64,000 nucleotides of DNA from Halarcobacter sp. (GCA_030145305.1 JAQYVX010000012.1:1-64000); one strand, 5' to 3'; shown: positions 46,117 through 55,720, counted from the stretch's first letter. The notes: generated by a model not told the origin, from the letters alone. A program made the numbers and translations.

Positions 46117-48267
46117 ATGGCAGAAAAGTCTTTTAAAAAAGAGGTTGAAGCTTTACGTATAGAAGCTGGTAAAACTTTTCATGGAGAAGGAATACTAGCT
46201 GTAACTAAAGCTTTATTAGAATCAGGTGTTTCTTATATTGGAGGATATCAAGGTTCTCCAATATCACATTTAATGGATGTTTTCTCAGATGCAAAACCTC
46301 TTTTAGATGAACTTAACATATACTTTGAGGAAAGTGCTTCAGAAGCAACTGCTGCTGCTATGTTAAGTGCTTCTGTTATGTTTCCTGTGCGTGGTGCAGT
46401 TACTTGGAAATCTACAGTTGGAACAAATGTAGCTTCTGATGCTTTATCAAATCTTGCATCAGGAGGTGTTTTAGGTGGGGCTTTAATTATTGTTGGAGAA
46501 GATTATGGTGAAGGTTCATCAATTATGCAAGAGAGAACTCATGCCTTTGCTATGAAATCTCAAATCTGGCTATTTGACCCCAGACCAAATCTTCCTTCAA
46601 TAGTTGCAGGGGCAAAAAAAGCTTTTGAATTATCAGAAGCTAGTAGTACACCTGTCATTTTCCAAATGAGAGTTCGTTCATGTCATTTACATGGGGAATT
46701 TATTACAGCAGAAAATCAAAAACCAAAAATGACCATGCAAGATTGTTTAAACAACCCTAAAAGAGATTTAAATAGAATTGTTTTACCTCCTGCTTCATTT
46801 GTACATGAAAAAGAAAAAGAAGAAAAACGTTTACCTGCTGCTATTAAATTTATTAAAGAAGAAAAAATAAATGAATTTTTCAAATCTTCACAAAATAGTG
46901 AAAAGGTAGGAATTATTGTACAAGGTGGTTTATATAACAATTTAAATAGAGCTTTATTGTTAAATGATTTAAGTGATAACTTTGGTGAAACAAAGATAGA
47001 TACTTATGTTCTTAATATTACATATCCTTTAATTAATGATGAAATAGTTGAATTTTGTAAAACAAAAGAACATGTATTAATTATTGAAGAAGGTCAACCT
47101 AATTATATTGAACAAAATATTAGTTTAATACTTGCCAAAAATGATATTAGAACAAAAATGTATGGGAAAGACATTTTACCATATTCAGGGGAATACAGTA
47201 CACAAATAATAGAAAAAGGACTTAAGAAATTCTTAGATAAAAGTTCTTTCACTCAAATAAAAACACTAAGTAATTTTACAGTTGCTCCTTTACAAACAGC
47301 TCCTTTAAGCTTAAATAATGTTCCTGCAAGACCAGCTGGATTTTGTATAGGATGTCCAGAAAGACCAATTTTTGCAGCCCTTAAACTAGTACAAGGAAGA
47401 ATAGGAGAGCATTATATTAGTTCTGATATTGGATGTAACCTTTTCTCAATTTTACCTCCTTTTAATATTGGAGCTACAACTATGGGATATGGACTATCTT
47501 CTGCATCAAGTGCTGCTTTTAGTAAAACGGGAACAGGCAAAAACGATAAAAGAGCTATTTCAATTATGGGAGATGGTGGTTTTTGGCACAATGGCTTAAC
47601 AACTGGGATTACAAATGCCGTATATAACAAATCTGATTCAGTTATTGTAATTATAGATAATTATTATGCTGCTGCAACTGGTGGACAAGACTTACCTTCT
47701 TCAAGAGTATTTAATCCTTTTAGAAAAACGAATAATTCAATTGAGAAAGCTGTTAAAGCAGTTGGCGTTAAATGGATAAGAACTACAGATGATACATATG
47801 ATGTTAGTAAATTAGTAAAAATTTTCAATGAAGCTTTGACTACAGAAGAAAAAGGTCCAAAGATTATTATTGCTAGTAGTGAATGTATGCTTAATAAGCA
47901 ACGTCGTGAAAAGCCTATTGTGAAAGAACAGATAAAACAAAAAGTAAGAGTTCTACAAGAAAAATTTGGAGTAGATTCTGAAATTTGTACAGGTGATCAT
48001 GAATGTATTAGACTTTCAGGTTGCCCTTCTCTTACTTTAACTTATAGTGATAATTTTTTAAGAGATGATCCAATTGCAAAAATTGATAATGATTGTGTTG
48101 CTTGTGGAAATTGTGGAGAAGTTGCAGAAGAAGCAATTTTATGTCCTTCTTTTTACAAAGCTCAAATTATAAAAAACCCTAACTTCTTTGATAGGTTTTT
48201 TCATAGTTTTAGTAATTCAATAAAAAATTACTTATTAAATAAAAAAGAAAAAAAGGTTTACGCATGA
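46117..48267 (+). CDS. Indolepyruvate:ferredoxin oxidoreductase alpha-like subunit, TPP and Fe-S
   Basis: TPP-dependent 2-oxoacid:acceptor oxidoreductase subunit of 716 residues. It has the pyrimidine-binding domain (about 15-200), the TPP site beginning GDGGFWHNGL (about 485) with a later IIDNYYAAATGG, and a C-terminal ferredoxin-like cluster CVACGNCGEVAEEAILCPS (about 658-676), preceded by CTGDHECIRLSGCP. Such enzymes decarboxylate arylpyruvates or arylglyoxylates and form a CoA thioester. In this operon isatinate (2-aminophenylglyoxylate) would give anthraniloyl-CoA; this substrate is inferred. It overlaps the next gene by 4 nt. Confidence 0.82.
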   Translation: MAEKSFKKEVEALRIEAGKTFHGEGILAVTKALLESGVSYIGGYQGSPISHLMDVFSDAKPLLDELNIYFEESASEATAAAMLSASVMFPVRGAVTWKSTVGTNVASDALSNLASGGVLGGALIIVGEDYGEGSSIMQERTHAFAMKSQIWLFDPRPNLPSIVAGAKKAFELSEASSTPVIFQMRVRSCHLHGEFITAENQKPKMTMQDCLNNPKRDLNRIVLPPASFVHEKEKEEKRLPAAIKFIKEEKINEFFKSSQNSEKVGIIVQGGLYNNLNRALLLNDLSDNFGETKIDTYVLNITYPLINDEIVEFCKTKEHVLIIEEGQPNYIEQNISLILAKNDIRTKMYGKDILPYSGEYSTQIIEKGLKKFLDKSSFTQIKTLSNFTVAPLQTAPLSLNNVPARPAGFCIGCPERPIFAALKLVQGRIGEHYISSDIGCNLFSILPPFNIGATTMGYGLSSASSAAFSKTGTGKNDKRAISIMGDGGFWHNGLTTGITNAVYNKSDSVIVIIDNYYAAATGGQDLPSSRVFNPFRKTNNSIEKAVKAVGVKWIRTTDDTYDVSKLVKIFNEALTTEEKGPKIIIASSECMLNKQRREKPIVKEQIKQKVRVLQEKFGVDSEICTGDHECIRLSGCPSLTLTYSDNFLRDDPIAKIDNDCVACGNCGEVAEEAILCPSFYKAQIIKNPNFFDRFFHSFSNSIKNYLLNKKEKKVYA

Positions 48268-49796
48268 AAAAAGTAGAACCTATAAAAATAGCACTTCTTG
48301 CAGTAGGTGGAGATGGTGGTTCAGTTTTTACTTCTTGGTGTGTTAATCTAGCTAAAAACTGTGGTTATTTTGCATCTAGTACATCAATTGCAGGGGTTGC
48401 ACAAAGAACTGGTTCTACATTATATTATTTAGAACTACTTCCACAAATTGAAATTAAAAAAAGAGATAAGACTCCTGTTTTATCACAAATGCCAGTGCCA
48501 GGATATGTTGATATTGTTATAGCAACGGAGATAGTTGAAATTGGACGGGCACTTAATAGAGGTTTGATTAGTGAAAATACTACGGTGGTTTTTTCTTCTC
48601 ATAGAAATTTGGCAATTTCTGAAAAGTCATCAAGTGCAGATGAAATAATTGATGCAAAAACAATTATTGAAGAAGTAGAAAAACATACAAAAAGCAAAAT
48701 TATATATGCAAATTTTAAGAAAATTGCAAAAAAGAATGGAAGCGTAATTTCATCATCATTATTAGGAGCACTTAGTGCTAGCCAAGCACTTCCTTTTTCA
48801 AAAGAAAATTTTGAAAAAGTTATTATTGATGACAAAATTGGAGTAGAAAATTCTATTAGATCTTTTAGAGAAGCTTACGATGAGGTAAAAAATGAAAATA
48901 AAAGTGAAGAAATAGATACGGGCTTAGAAAAAGCAAAATTAAAAACAATTAATAAGAATTCGACTAATAAAGAAGTTCAAAAATTTGTAAAAAGAATAGA
49001 GCATTATGACAAGAGTTTACATGATATTGCGTATTTAGGAGTTATGCATACGAGTAATTGGCATGACCATAAATGGGGTAATTATTATTTAGATGAGTTA
49101 GAAAAAATTATAAAACTAGACAAAAAAGAGAAGAATTTTTCTCTTAGTTATAACTATGCTAAATATTTAAGTACTGCATTGAGTTATGATGATTTAATCT
49201 TTGTTTCTTCTATTAAAACTAGTAAAAAAAGGTTAAAAGAAGTAAGAGAACAAGTTGAAGCTAAAGAGAATGAGTTAGTTGAAGTTTTAGATTTTTTACA
49301 TCCTGGGTTCGAAGAATTTTGTGGTTTTATGCCAAAAGGCTTAGGATCTAAAATAAGTAAAAGCAACAAATTTAAAAACTTTTTTACAAAATATTTAGAT
49401 AGAGATAGAAGAATGAAAAGTACAAACTTATTTAACTTTTTAATTCTATATTTTGTTGGAACTCTTAAAAACTGGAGATTAAAAAGTTTTAGACATTTTG
49501 AAGAGATGGAAAATGTTGATTTTTGGAATAAAAAAATTAAAAAACTTTTAGAGACTAATTATGAGCTAGCTGTTTTAGTAGTACAAAGTTATAGAGTAAA
49601 AAAAGGTTATGGAGATACTTTTCATAGATCTCAATCAAAATTTAAAATCTTACTTGATTTAGCGGATGAAATAAAAAATGATTTAAATGCTGTACCTATT
49701 TTTCAAGAAGCATATGAAATAGCTTTGAAGAATCCCGAAGTTAGTGCGCTTAAAAAAGAAATTCAATATATCATAAAAAATAAAAAGGAATTATAA
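48264..49796 (+). CDS. Indolepyruvate oxidoreductase beta-like subunit with extended C-terminus
   Basis: Gamma-type domain of 2-oxoacid:acceptor oxidoreductases (about 1-190: ALLAVGGDGGSVFTSWCVNL at the start, GVAQRTGSTLYYLELLP, VDIVIATEIVEIGRALNRG). A long, mostly helical C-terminal extension (about 230-510) follows, as in the roughly 500-residue beta family that carries DUF6537. Classical IorB is only about 200 residues. It partners the upstream alpha-like subunit; stop and start overlap on both sides, indicating a coupled operon. Confidence 0.8.
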   Translation: MKKVEPIKIALLAVGGDGGSVFTSWCVNLAKNCGYFASSTSIAGVAQRTGSTLYYLELLPQIEIKKRDKTPVLSQMPVPGYVDIVIATEIVEIGRALNRGLISENTTVVFSSHRNLAISEKSSSADEIIDAKTIIEEVEKHTKSKIIYANFKKIAKKNGSVISSSLLGALSASQALPFSKENFEKVIIDDKIGVENSIRSFREAYDEVKNENKSEEIDTGLEKAKLKTINKNSTNKEVQKFVKRIEHYDKSLHDIAYLGVMHTSNWHDHKWGNYYLDELEKIIKLDKKEKNFSLSYNYAKYLSTALSYDDLIFVSSIKTSKKRLKEVREQVEAKENELVEVLDFLHPGFEEFCGFMPKGLGSKISKSNKFKNFFTKYLDRDRRMKSTNLFNFLILYFVGTLKNWRLKSFRHFEEMENVDFWNKKIKKLLETNYELAVLVVQSYRVKKGYGDTFHRSQSKFKILLDLADEIKNDLNAVPIFQEAYEIALKNPEVSALKKEIQYIIKNKKEL

Positions 49797-50818
49797 TGGA
49801 AGATTTACAAAAATTTAAAGTTGCGTCAGTTCAAGATGCACCAGTTTTTTTAGACAAAACTGCTACAACAAAAAAAGCCTGTGGATTAATTGAAAAAGCT
49901 GCTTCAAATGGTGCAAATCTTGTTGCCTTTCCAGAAGTTTTTTTAGCTGGTTATCCATATTGGAATTGGATTATGACTCCTGTTCAAGGAAGTGCTTGGT
50001 TTGAAAAATTATACAAAGCTTCCGTAGATGTTCCAGGGCCTGAAGTTACTGCTTTATGTCAAGCAGCAAAAGAAAACAATATTTTTGTTGTTATGGGAAT
50101 AAATGAAAGAGATGAACACTCAATTGGAACAATATATAACACTTTATTAGTAATTGATAATGAAGGTAACCTTATAGGTAAACATAGAAAATTAGTTCCA
50201 ACTTGGGCTGAAAAACTAACTTGGACGGGAGGTAATGGTTCAAGTCTAAATGTTTATAAAACCAAAACTATTGGAAATCTAGGAGTTTTAGCTTGTGGAG
50301 AGAACACTAACACTTTAGCTAGATTTGCACTTTTAGCTCAAGGAGAAAATCTTCATATTGCAAATTATATTTCACTTCCTGTAGCCCCGGAAGGTTACGA
50401 TATGGCTGAAGCTATAAAAATCCGATCAATGGCTCATTCTTTTGAAGGGAAAGTTTTCACAATTGTATCTTGTTCAACTATAAGTGAAGAAATCATTGAA
50501 ATTATGGGGGAGGAAATACCAAATGCAAAAGAGTTGTTAACAAGAAAAAACAGTGCTTATAGTGGAATAATTGGGCCTGATGGTAGAGAGGTTTCTAAAC
50601 CTTTGATTGATGAAGTTGGTATTGTTTATGCAGAAGTTGATTTAAATAAATGTATTCAAGCAAAACAAATGCACGATATTTTAGGTCATTATAATCGTTT
50701 TGATGTTTTTAATTTAACTCTTGATAAAAGAGATAAAAGTCCTTTAGAGATTATTCAAAATACTCCTAAAGCAAAAGACGATAACGATAGTGACGAAATA
50801 GTTCAAGAACAAATTTAA
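49796..50818 (+). CDS. Nitrilase-superfamily carbon-nitrogen hydrolase
   Basis: Cytoplasmic C-N hydrolase of 340 residues with catalytic triad Glu47 (FPEVFLAGYPYWNW), Lys132 (KHRKLVPTWAEKLTW) and Cys167 (ACGEN). The motif context is that of true nitrilases (aryl or arylaliphatic nitriles to acids) more than of amidases. Two roles fit: making an aryl acid such as indoleacetate from a nitrile, or, if it acts as an amidase, releasing ammonia from maleamate after ring cleavage. It sits between the oxidoreductase and dioxygenase genes. Confidence 0.8.
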   Translation: MEDLQKFKVASVQDAPVFLDKTATTKKACGLIEKAASNGANLVAFPEVFLAGYPYWNWIMTPVQGSAWFEKLYKASVDVPGPEVTALCQAAKENNIFVVMGINERDEHSIGTIYNTLLVIDNEGNLIGKHRKLVPTWAEKLTWTGGNGSSLNVYKTKTIGNLGVLACGENTNTLARFALLAQGENLHIANYISLPVAPEGYDMAEAIKIRSMAHSFEGKVFTIVSCSTISEEIIEIMGEEIPNAKELLTRKNSAYSGIIGPDGREVSKPLIDEVGIVYAEVDLNKCIQAKQMHDILGHYNRFDVFNLTLDKRDKSPLEIIQNTPKAKDDNDSDEIVQEQI

Positions 50819-50843
50819 AATCAAATTAAAAAAGGAGAAGAAA

Positions 50844-51992
50844 ATGGAAAAGAAAGCTGAAGATAATTTTGAAGACCAATATGGTAGAGCTGGGGTTAGG
50901 GATACTCCACAATTATTAGAATATTACTCAAAACTAAAAGCCTTAAATACAGATGCTTTATGGACTATTGCAAATGCTATTGAGCCTTGGGAACCAAAAC
51001 CAACTTCAATTCCTATGCTTTGGAAATATAAAGATTTAAGAGAATTAGTTATTCAATCAGCTGATTTAGTAAAACCTGAGGAAGCAGGAAGAAGAGTTGT
51101 TTATTTTGCAAATAAAGGAAGAACTGAAACAGGGGCTTGTGTAGGTTGGCTTTATTCAGGTTTACAAACAATGAGACCAGGTGAATTTACTCCTGCTCAT
51201 AGACATATGGCTTCTGCTTTACGTTTTATTATGGAAGGTAAAGGTGCTTACACTGTTGTTAATGGTCATAAAATTGACTTAAATGCAAGGGATTTTGTTA
51301 TTACTCCAAATGATTGTTGGCATGACCATGGGGTTTATGAAGATGGGGAACAATGTATTTGGCAAGATGGTTTAGATATTCCATTAATGAATACACTTGA
51401 TTGTAACTTTTATGATGTTTATCCAAAACCAGCACAAAGTGCAAAATATCCTCTTAATGATATGCCTTTGTCTCATGCAGGTAGTGGAGTTTTACCAGAT
51501 AAATTAAATTGGGAAAATGACTATTCTCCTATTATGAGATTTAGTTTTGAGAATACATATAATGCACTAAAAGATTTAGACAAAGTTTCTAAAGGTGATA
51601 AATATGGTGGTCATACGGTTAGATATATAAACCCTACAAATGGTGGACATGTAATGGCTACGATGGGTGGCTATATGCAAATGTTAAGAAACTCTGAAAG
51701 TACTACAAGTTATAGAAGAACGGGAAGTTATGTTTTTCAAGTAGCTAAAGGAAAAGGTTATTCAATTATAGGCGGAAAACGTTTTGATTGGGAAGAAAAA
51801 GATGTTTTTGTAATTCCATCTTGGACATTCTTTACACATCATAATCTTGATGATAATGATGATGCCTGTCTTTTCTGTTTTAATGATTTACCAATAATGG
51901 AAAAACTTGGTTTGTATTTTGAAGAGAGTTATGCTGAATATGAAGAAGCATTAAAAAAAGGTTATAAGTCAAGCTACCAAGGTAGAGACTAA
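50844..51992 (+). CDS. Gentisate 1,2-dioxygenase-like ring-cleaving cupin
   Basis: Bicupin iron dioxygenase of 382 residues. The first cupin carries PAHRHMASALRFIMEGKGAYT and TPNDCWHDHG, giving Fe ligands His119, His121 and His160; the second cupin (about 265-360) lacks this set. This is the gentisate dioxygenase layout and normal length. Family members open gentisate, 5-substituted salicylates or related 2,5-substituted benzoates between C1 and C2. With a 2-amino group at that position the product would be an amide. A GGAGAAG Shine-Dalgarno precedes the start. Confidence 0.85.
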   Translation: MEKKAEDNFEDQYGRAGVRDTPQLLEYYSKLKALNTDALWTIANAIEPWEPKPTSIPMLWKYKDLRELVIQSADLVKPEEAGRRVVYFANKGRTETGACVGWLYSGLQTMRPGEFTPAHRHMASALRFIMEGKGAYTVVNGHKIDLNARDFVITPNDCWHDHGVYEDGEQCIWQDGLDIPLMNTLDCNFYDVYPKPAQSAKYPLNDMPLSHAGSGVLPDKLNWENDYSPIMRFSFENTYNALKDLDKVSKGDKYGGHTVRYINPTNGGHVMATMGGYMQMLRNSESTTSYRRTGSYVFQVAKGKGYSIIGGKRFDWEEKDVFVIPSWTFFTHHNLDDNDDACLFCFNDLPIMEKLGLYFEESYAEYEEALKKGYKSSYQGRD

Positions 51993-52028
51993 AAAATAAA
52001 ATTTAAATAAAAATAAAGGATAATAATT

Positions 52029-52958
52029 ATGAAATTAGTAACATTTTCGAGAAATAATATGGATTTAAGAGTTGGAGCTATAGTAGAAGATACAATAGTT
52101 GATTTAGCAGTTTTAGCACAAAGAAATGGCGAGTATTTACCAAGTACGATGCTTGAGTTTATTGAACAATCTCCAACTTCATTAGAAGTTGCAAATAACT
52201 TAATTTCTAAAGGTAACTTTGGTTCAGGTGTTGCGTTTTTTAAAGAGAATGTAAAAATTCATGCTCCTATTCCAAAACCAAAAAAGAATATTTTTGGAAT
52301 TGGGCTAAATTATCATAAACATATTGCAGAATCTGCAAAAAGTTTAGATACAAAAGATGAAGTTCCAAGTGAAATTGTAATTTTTTCTAAGCCACCTAGT
52401 ACAGTTTGTGGTTATGGTGATGCTATTGAGCATAATAGTAATATTACACAAAAATTAGATTGGGAAGTTGAGCTTGGTGTGATTATTGGAAAAGCTGGTA
52501 AAAAAGTAGATAAAAAAGATGCTTATAAACATATTTTTGGATACACAGTTATTATTGATGTAAGTGCACGTGATTGTAGAAGAAGTGGACAATGGATTGT
52601 ATCAAAAGGACAAGATACTTTTGCACCAATGGGACCTTGTATTGTTACTGCTGATGAGATTGAAGATCCACATAATTTAAATTTATGGTTAACTAAAAAT
52701 GGAGAAATGAAGCAAGAAGACAATACAAAAAATATGGTTTTTAAAATTGATGAAATTATTTCTGATTTAAGTACTGTAATGAGTTTAGATGCTGGGGATA
52801 TTATTGCAAGTGGAACTCCTTCAGGTGTTGGTGCTGGAATGGATCCTCAAGAATGGATGTGGCCAGGTGATGTGATTGAAGCTGGAGTTGAAAATGTTGG
52901 TAGATTATATAACCCAGTTGTAGATGTTACGAACAAAAAAAATATCTTAGAAGACTAG
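52029..52958 (+). CDS. Fumarylacetoacetate hydrolase-family acylpyruvate hydrolase
   Basis: C-C bond hydrolase of 309 residues with N-terminal domain (about 1-75) and catalytic FAH domain: FGIGLNYHKHIAES, DWEVELGVIIGKAGK with acidic metal ligands, FGYTVIIDVSARD and ASGTPSGVGAG. After gentisate-type cleavage it would split the acylpyruvate product (maleylpyruvate or its amide) into pyruvate and maleate or maleamate. No maleylpyruvate isomerase is seen, which supports a direct hydrolytic route. Confidence 0.85.
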   Translation: MKLVTFSRNNMDLRVGAIVEDTIVDLAVLAQRNGEYLPSTMLEFIEQSPTSLEVANNLISKGNFGSGVAFFKENVKIHAPIPKPKKNIFGIGLNYHKHIAESAKSLDTKDEVPSEIVIFSKPPSTVCGYGDAIEHNSNITQKLDWEVELGVIIGKAGKKVDKKDAYKHIFGYTVIIDVSARDCRRSGQWIVSKGQDTFAPMGPCIVTADEIEDPHNLNLWLTKNGEMKQEDNTKNMVFKIDEIISDLSTVMSLDAGDIIASGTPSGVGAGMDPQEWMWPGDVIEAGVENVGRLYNPVVDVTNKKNILED

Positions 52959-52966
52959 GCTTTATT

Positions 52967-53722
52967 ATGAAAAAGAGAACTTACAGAATAGGACAGATTG
53001 TACCTAGTTCTAATACAACAATGGAGACTGAAATTCCAGCTATGCTTTTAAAAAGACAGGAAACACAGCCTGAAAAATTCACTTTCCATTCAAGTAGAAT
53101 GAGAATGAAACATGTAACAAAAGAAGAGTTACAAAAAATGGATTGTGACTCTGGACGTTGTGCTTTAGAATTAAGTGATGCAAGAGTTGATGTAATGGGT
53201 TATGCTTGTTTAGTAGCAATCATGAGTATGGGTAATTCATATCATAGAGTATCTGAAAAAAATCTTCATGCTCTTACAGTTGAAAATGGCTATCCAACAC
53301 CCATTGTTTCAAGTGCTGGAGCTTTAGTTCAAGGGCTTAAAGCAATGGGGGCAAAAAAAGTATCAATTTTAACTCCATATATGAAACCTTTAACACAATT
53401 AGTAGTTGATTATATAGAAAATGAAGGTATTACAGTACATGATTCACACTCATTAGAGATAAGTGATAATTTAGAAGTTGGGGCACAAGATTCTTTGGCC
53501 CCTTCAAAATTATATAAAAATCTAGATACAACAGGAGTTGATTGTGTAGTTTTATCAGCTTGTGTACAAATGCCATCTTTAGAATCAGTTCAAATAGTAG
53601 AAGATGAATTAGGTATTCCAGTTATAACAGCTGCGGTTGCAACAACATATAGAATGTTAAAAGAGTTAAACTTAGATACAAAGATACCTGGTTTTGGCGA
53701 ATTATTAAGTGGTAAATACTAA
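52967..53722 (+). CDS. Maleate cis-trans isomerase
   Basis: Asp/Glu racemase superfamily enzyme of 251 residues with the two catalytic cysteines of maleate isomerase: Cys81 (MGYACLVAIMSMG) and Cys199 (LSACVQMPS), plus the N-terminal VPSSNTTMETEIP substrate loop. It would convert maleate to fumarate for the TCA cycle. Its presence right after the FAH hydrolase strongly suggests that maleate is released by the pathway. A relative such as arylmalonate decarboxylase is less likely given the paired cysteines. Confidence 0.85.
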   Translation: MKKRTYRIGQIVPSSNTTMETEIPAMLLKRQETQPEKFTFHSSRMRMKHVTKEELQKMDCDSGRCALELSDARVDVMGYACLVAIMSMGNSYHRVSEKNLHALTVENGYPTPIVSSAGALVQGLKAMGAKKVSILTPYMKPLTQLVVDYIENEGITVHDSHSLEISDNLEVGAQDSLAPSKLYKNLDTTGVDCVVLSACVQMPSLESVQIVEDELGIPVITAAVATTYRMLKELNLDTKIPGFGELLSGKY

Positions 53723-53752
53723 GAAATATCAAGTAAATATTAAGGAACTAAG

Positions 53753-55717
53753 ATGAAAAGAATTGTTTGTATGGGCGGAGGACCTGCTGGACTTTATTAT
53801 GGATTGTTACACAAAAAGAATAATCCAAAAGATGAAGTTACTATTATAGATAGAAATTTACCAAATAGTACTTTTGGATGGGGAGTAGTATTTTCAGATG
53901 TTACAATGCAAAATCTATATAAAGTGGATGAGAAATCAGCACAAATTATTAATGACGCATTAAATCATTGGGAAGATATTGAATGTTTTTTCCAAGGAGA
54001 GAAACATCGTTCAACAGGACATGGGTTTATTGGTATTGGAAGATTAAAACTTTTAAATATTTTACAAGAAAGAGCGGCAGAACTTGGCGTTACTCTTGTT
54101 TATGATAAAAAATTCACAAATGATGAAGATATTGTAAAAGAATACAATCCTGACTTAATTATAGCAGCTGATGGACTTAATAGTATTGTAAGAGAAAAAT
54201 ATGAAGATGATTTTGATGTAGATATTGATATGCGAAGCTGTAGATTTACTTGGTTAGGGACGCATAAACTTTTTGATGCATTTACTTTTATTTTTGAAAA
54301 GACTAAATTTGGTTGGATGAGTGTTCACGCTTATAAGTTTGATGAGAATACTTCTACTTTTATTGTTGAGATGAAAGAAGAGGACTGGTATAAAGCAGGA
54401 CTTGATAAAATGAGTCAAGAAGAAGCAATTGCATTTTGTGAAGATGTTTTTAAAGACTATCTAGACAGTAATAAATTAATGACTAATGCCAAACATTTAA
54501 GAGGTTCAGCAAATTGGATTAAATTTCCACGAATAATCTGTAATAAATGGAATACATATAAACAATATGGAGATAAAAAAATACCATTAGTTTTAATGGG
54601 TGATTCATCCCATACAGCACACTTTTCAATAGGTTCAGGTACAAAACTAGCTCTAGAAGATGCTATTTGTTTTGATAGATTATATGCTGAATGCGAAGGT
54701 AACTTAGAAAAAGTTTTTGAAAAATATGAGAAAGAAAGAAGAATTGAAGTAGCAAGAATCAAAAACTCTGCTAGAAATTCTACTTGGTGGTTTGAACAAG
54801 TAAAACTTCATGAAGAATTAGATCCTTTAGTATATTATTATTCAATGCTTACAAGATCGCAAAGAATATCACATGAAAATTTATACTTAAGAGATAAAAA
54901 GTTTATTACAAACTTTGAAAATAAATTAACAAATGGAAAACTTCCTGTTGAAGATAGTTTAACAATTTCTAATATAAAACTTGAAAATCGTTATGTTCTA
55001 GATTCGAATGTAAGTCAAAAACAACTTAATACAGGAGCTGGTCTTATTCTAAGCTCTGCTTTTGATGTATCTTCACATATAGATATTTCAAAAGATTATG
55101 ATATTAAAGCATTACAAGAATCAGGTTCTAAAATAGCTATTACTTTAACAGCAACACAAAATAAATCTAATGATGACATAATTTTAGATTTTGAAAAAAA
55201 TGCAATAATATCTGAAAAAGATGGTGCAGATTTTATTTCTATAGATTGTGCCTCTAATGTTTTAGGTAAATTAGTAAATGATAGTGACTATGTACTTGCG
55301 ATTAAAGTTATAAATAGACTTCAAAATGCAGTTAAAATTCCTTTGATGATAAAAATAAATGCATCAAATTGGGATACAGATGTTGCTGATATTGGTGATG
55401 TTATATCTTTTGTAAAAGAGTTAAAAAAAGCTAATATAAATTTAGTAATAGTAAGTTCTGGTGCATATAGTGATAAGAATATGGATAAAAGGTCTTTAGG
55501 AAGAGTTTATAATGGTTGTTTTAGTGATGAAATTAAGAATTCACTTAATATTAGTGTGATTTGTATAGGTAATATCTCTAGTTTAGATGAAGCCAACTCA
55601 TTAATAGCAGCAGCTAGAGCAGATTTAGTTGCAATTGATCATAAAACAATCACTAATAATTCTTTTAAAGAACAAGTTACTTTAATAAGAGAAAATAGAA
55701 ATTTAATTAAGGAATGA
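53753..55717 (+). CDS. Salicylyl-/anthraniloyl-CoA 5-hydroxylase-like flavin monooxygenase with degenerate OYE domain
   Basis: Flavoprotein of 654 residues. Residues 1 to about 380 form an FAD aromatic hydroxylase (CMGGGPAGLYYGLLHKKNNP, GWGVVFSD, GDSSHTAHFSIGSGTKLALED), as in bifunctional salicylyl-CoA 5-hydroxylases and 2-aminobenzoyl-CoA monooxygenases. Residues about 400-654 resemble an old yellow enzyme barrel (IKINASNWD, IVSSGAY, CIGNISSLDEANSLIAAARADLVA). This part is about 100 residues short and I cannot see its catalytic His/Tyr motif, so reductase activity is doubtful. It would hydroxylate the aroyl-CoA at C5. Confidence 0.82.
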   Translation: MKRIVCMGGGPAGLYYGLLHKKNNPKDEVTIIDRNLPNSTFGWGVVFSDVTMQNLYKVDEKSAQIINDALNHWEDIECFFQGEKHRSTGHGFIGIGRLKLLNILQERAAELGVTLVYDKKFTNDEDIVKEYNPDLIIAADGLNSIVREKYEDDFDVDIDMRSCRFTWLGTHKLFDAFTFIFEKTKFGWMSVHAYKFDENTSTFIVEMKEEDWYKAGLDKMSQEEAIAFCEDVFKDYLDSNKLMTNAKHLRGSANWIKFPRIICNKWNTYKQYGDKKIPLVLMGDSSHTAHFSIGSGTKLALEDAICFDRLYAECEGNLEKVFEKYEKERRIEVARIKNSARNSTWWFEQVKLHEELDPLVYYYSMLTRSQRISHENLYLRDKKFITNFENKLTNGKLPVEDSLTISNIKLENRYVLDSNVSQKQLNTGAGLILSSAFDVSSHIDISKDYDIKALQESGSKIAITLTATQNKSNDDIILDFEKNAIISEKDGADFISIDCASNVLGKLVNDSDYVLAIKVINRLQNAVKIPLMIKINASNWDTDVADIGDVISFVKELKKANINLVIVSSGAYSDKNMDKRSLGRVYNGCFSDEIKNSLNISVICIGNISSLDEANSLIAAARADLVAIDHKTITNNSFKEQVTLIRENRNLIKE

Positions 55718-55720
55718 AAA

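Noticed and set aside
50844-53722. Plain salicylate/gentisate pathway reading of the catabolic operon
   Set aside because: Not excluded, but ranked second: there is no CoA ligase for salicylate, and it leaves the cyclase, the IorAB pair and the nitrilase without a role.
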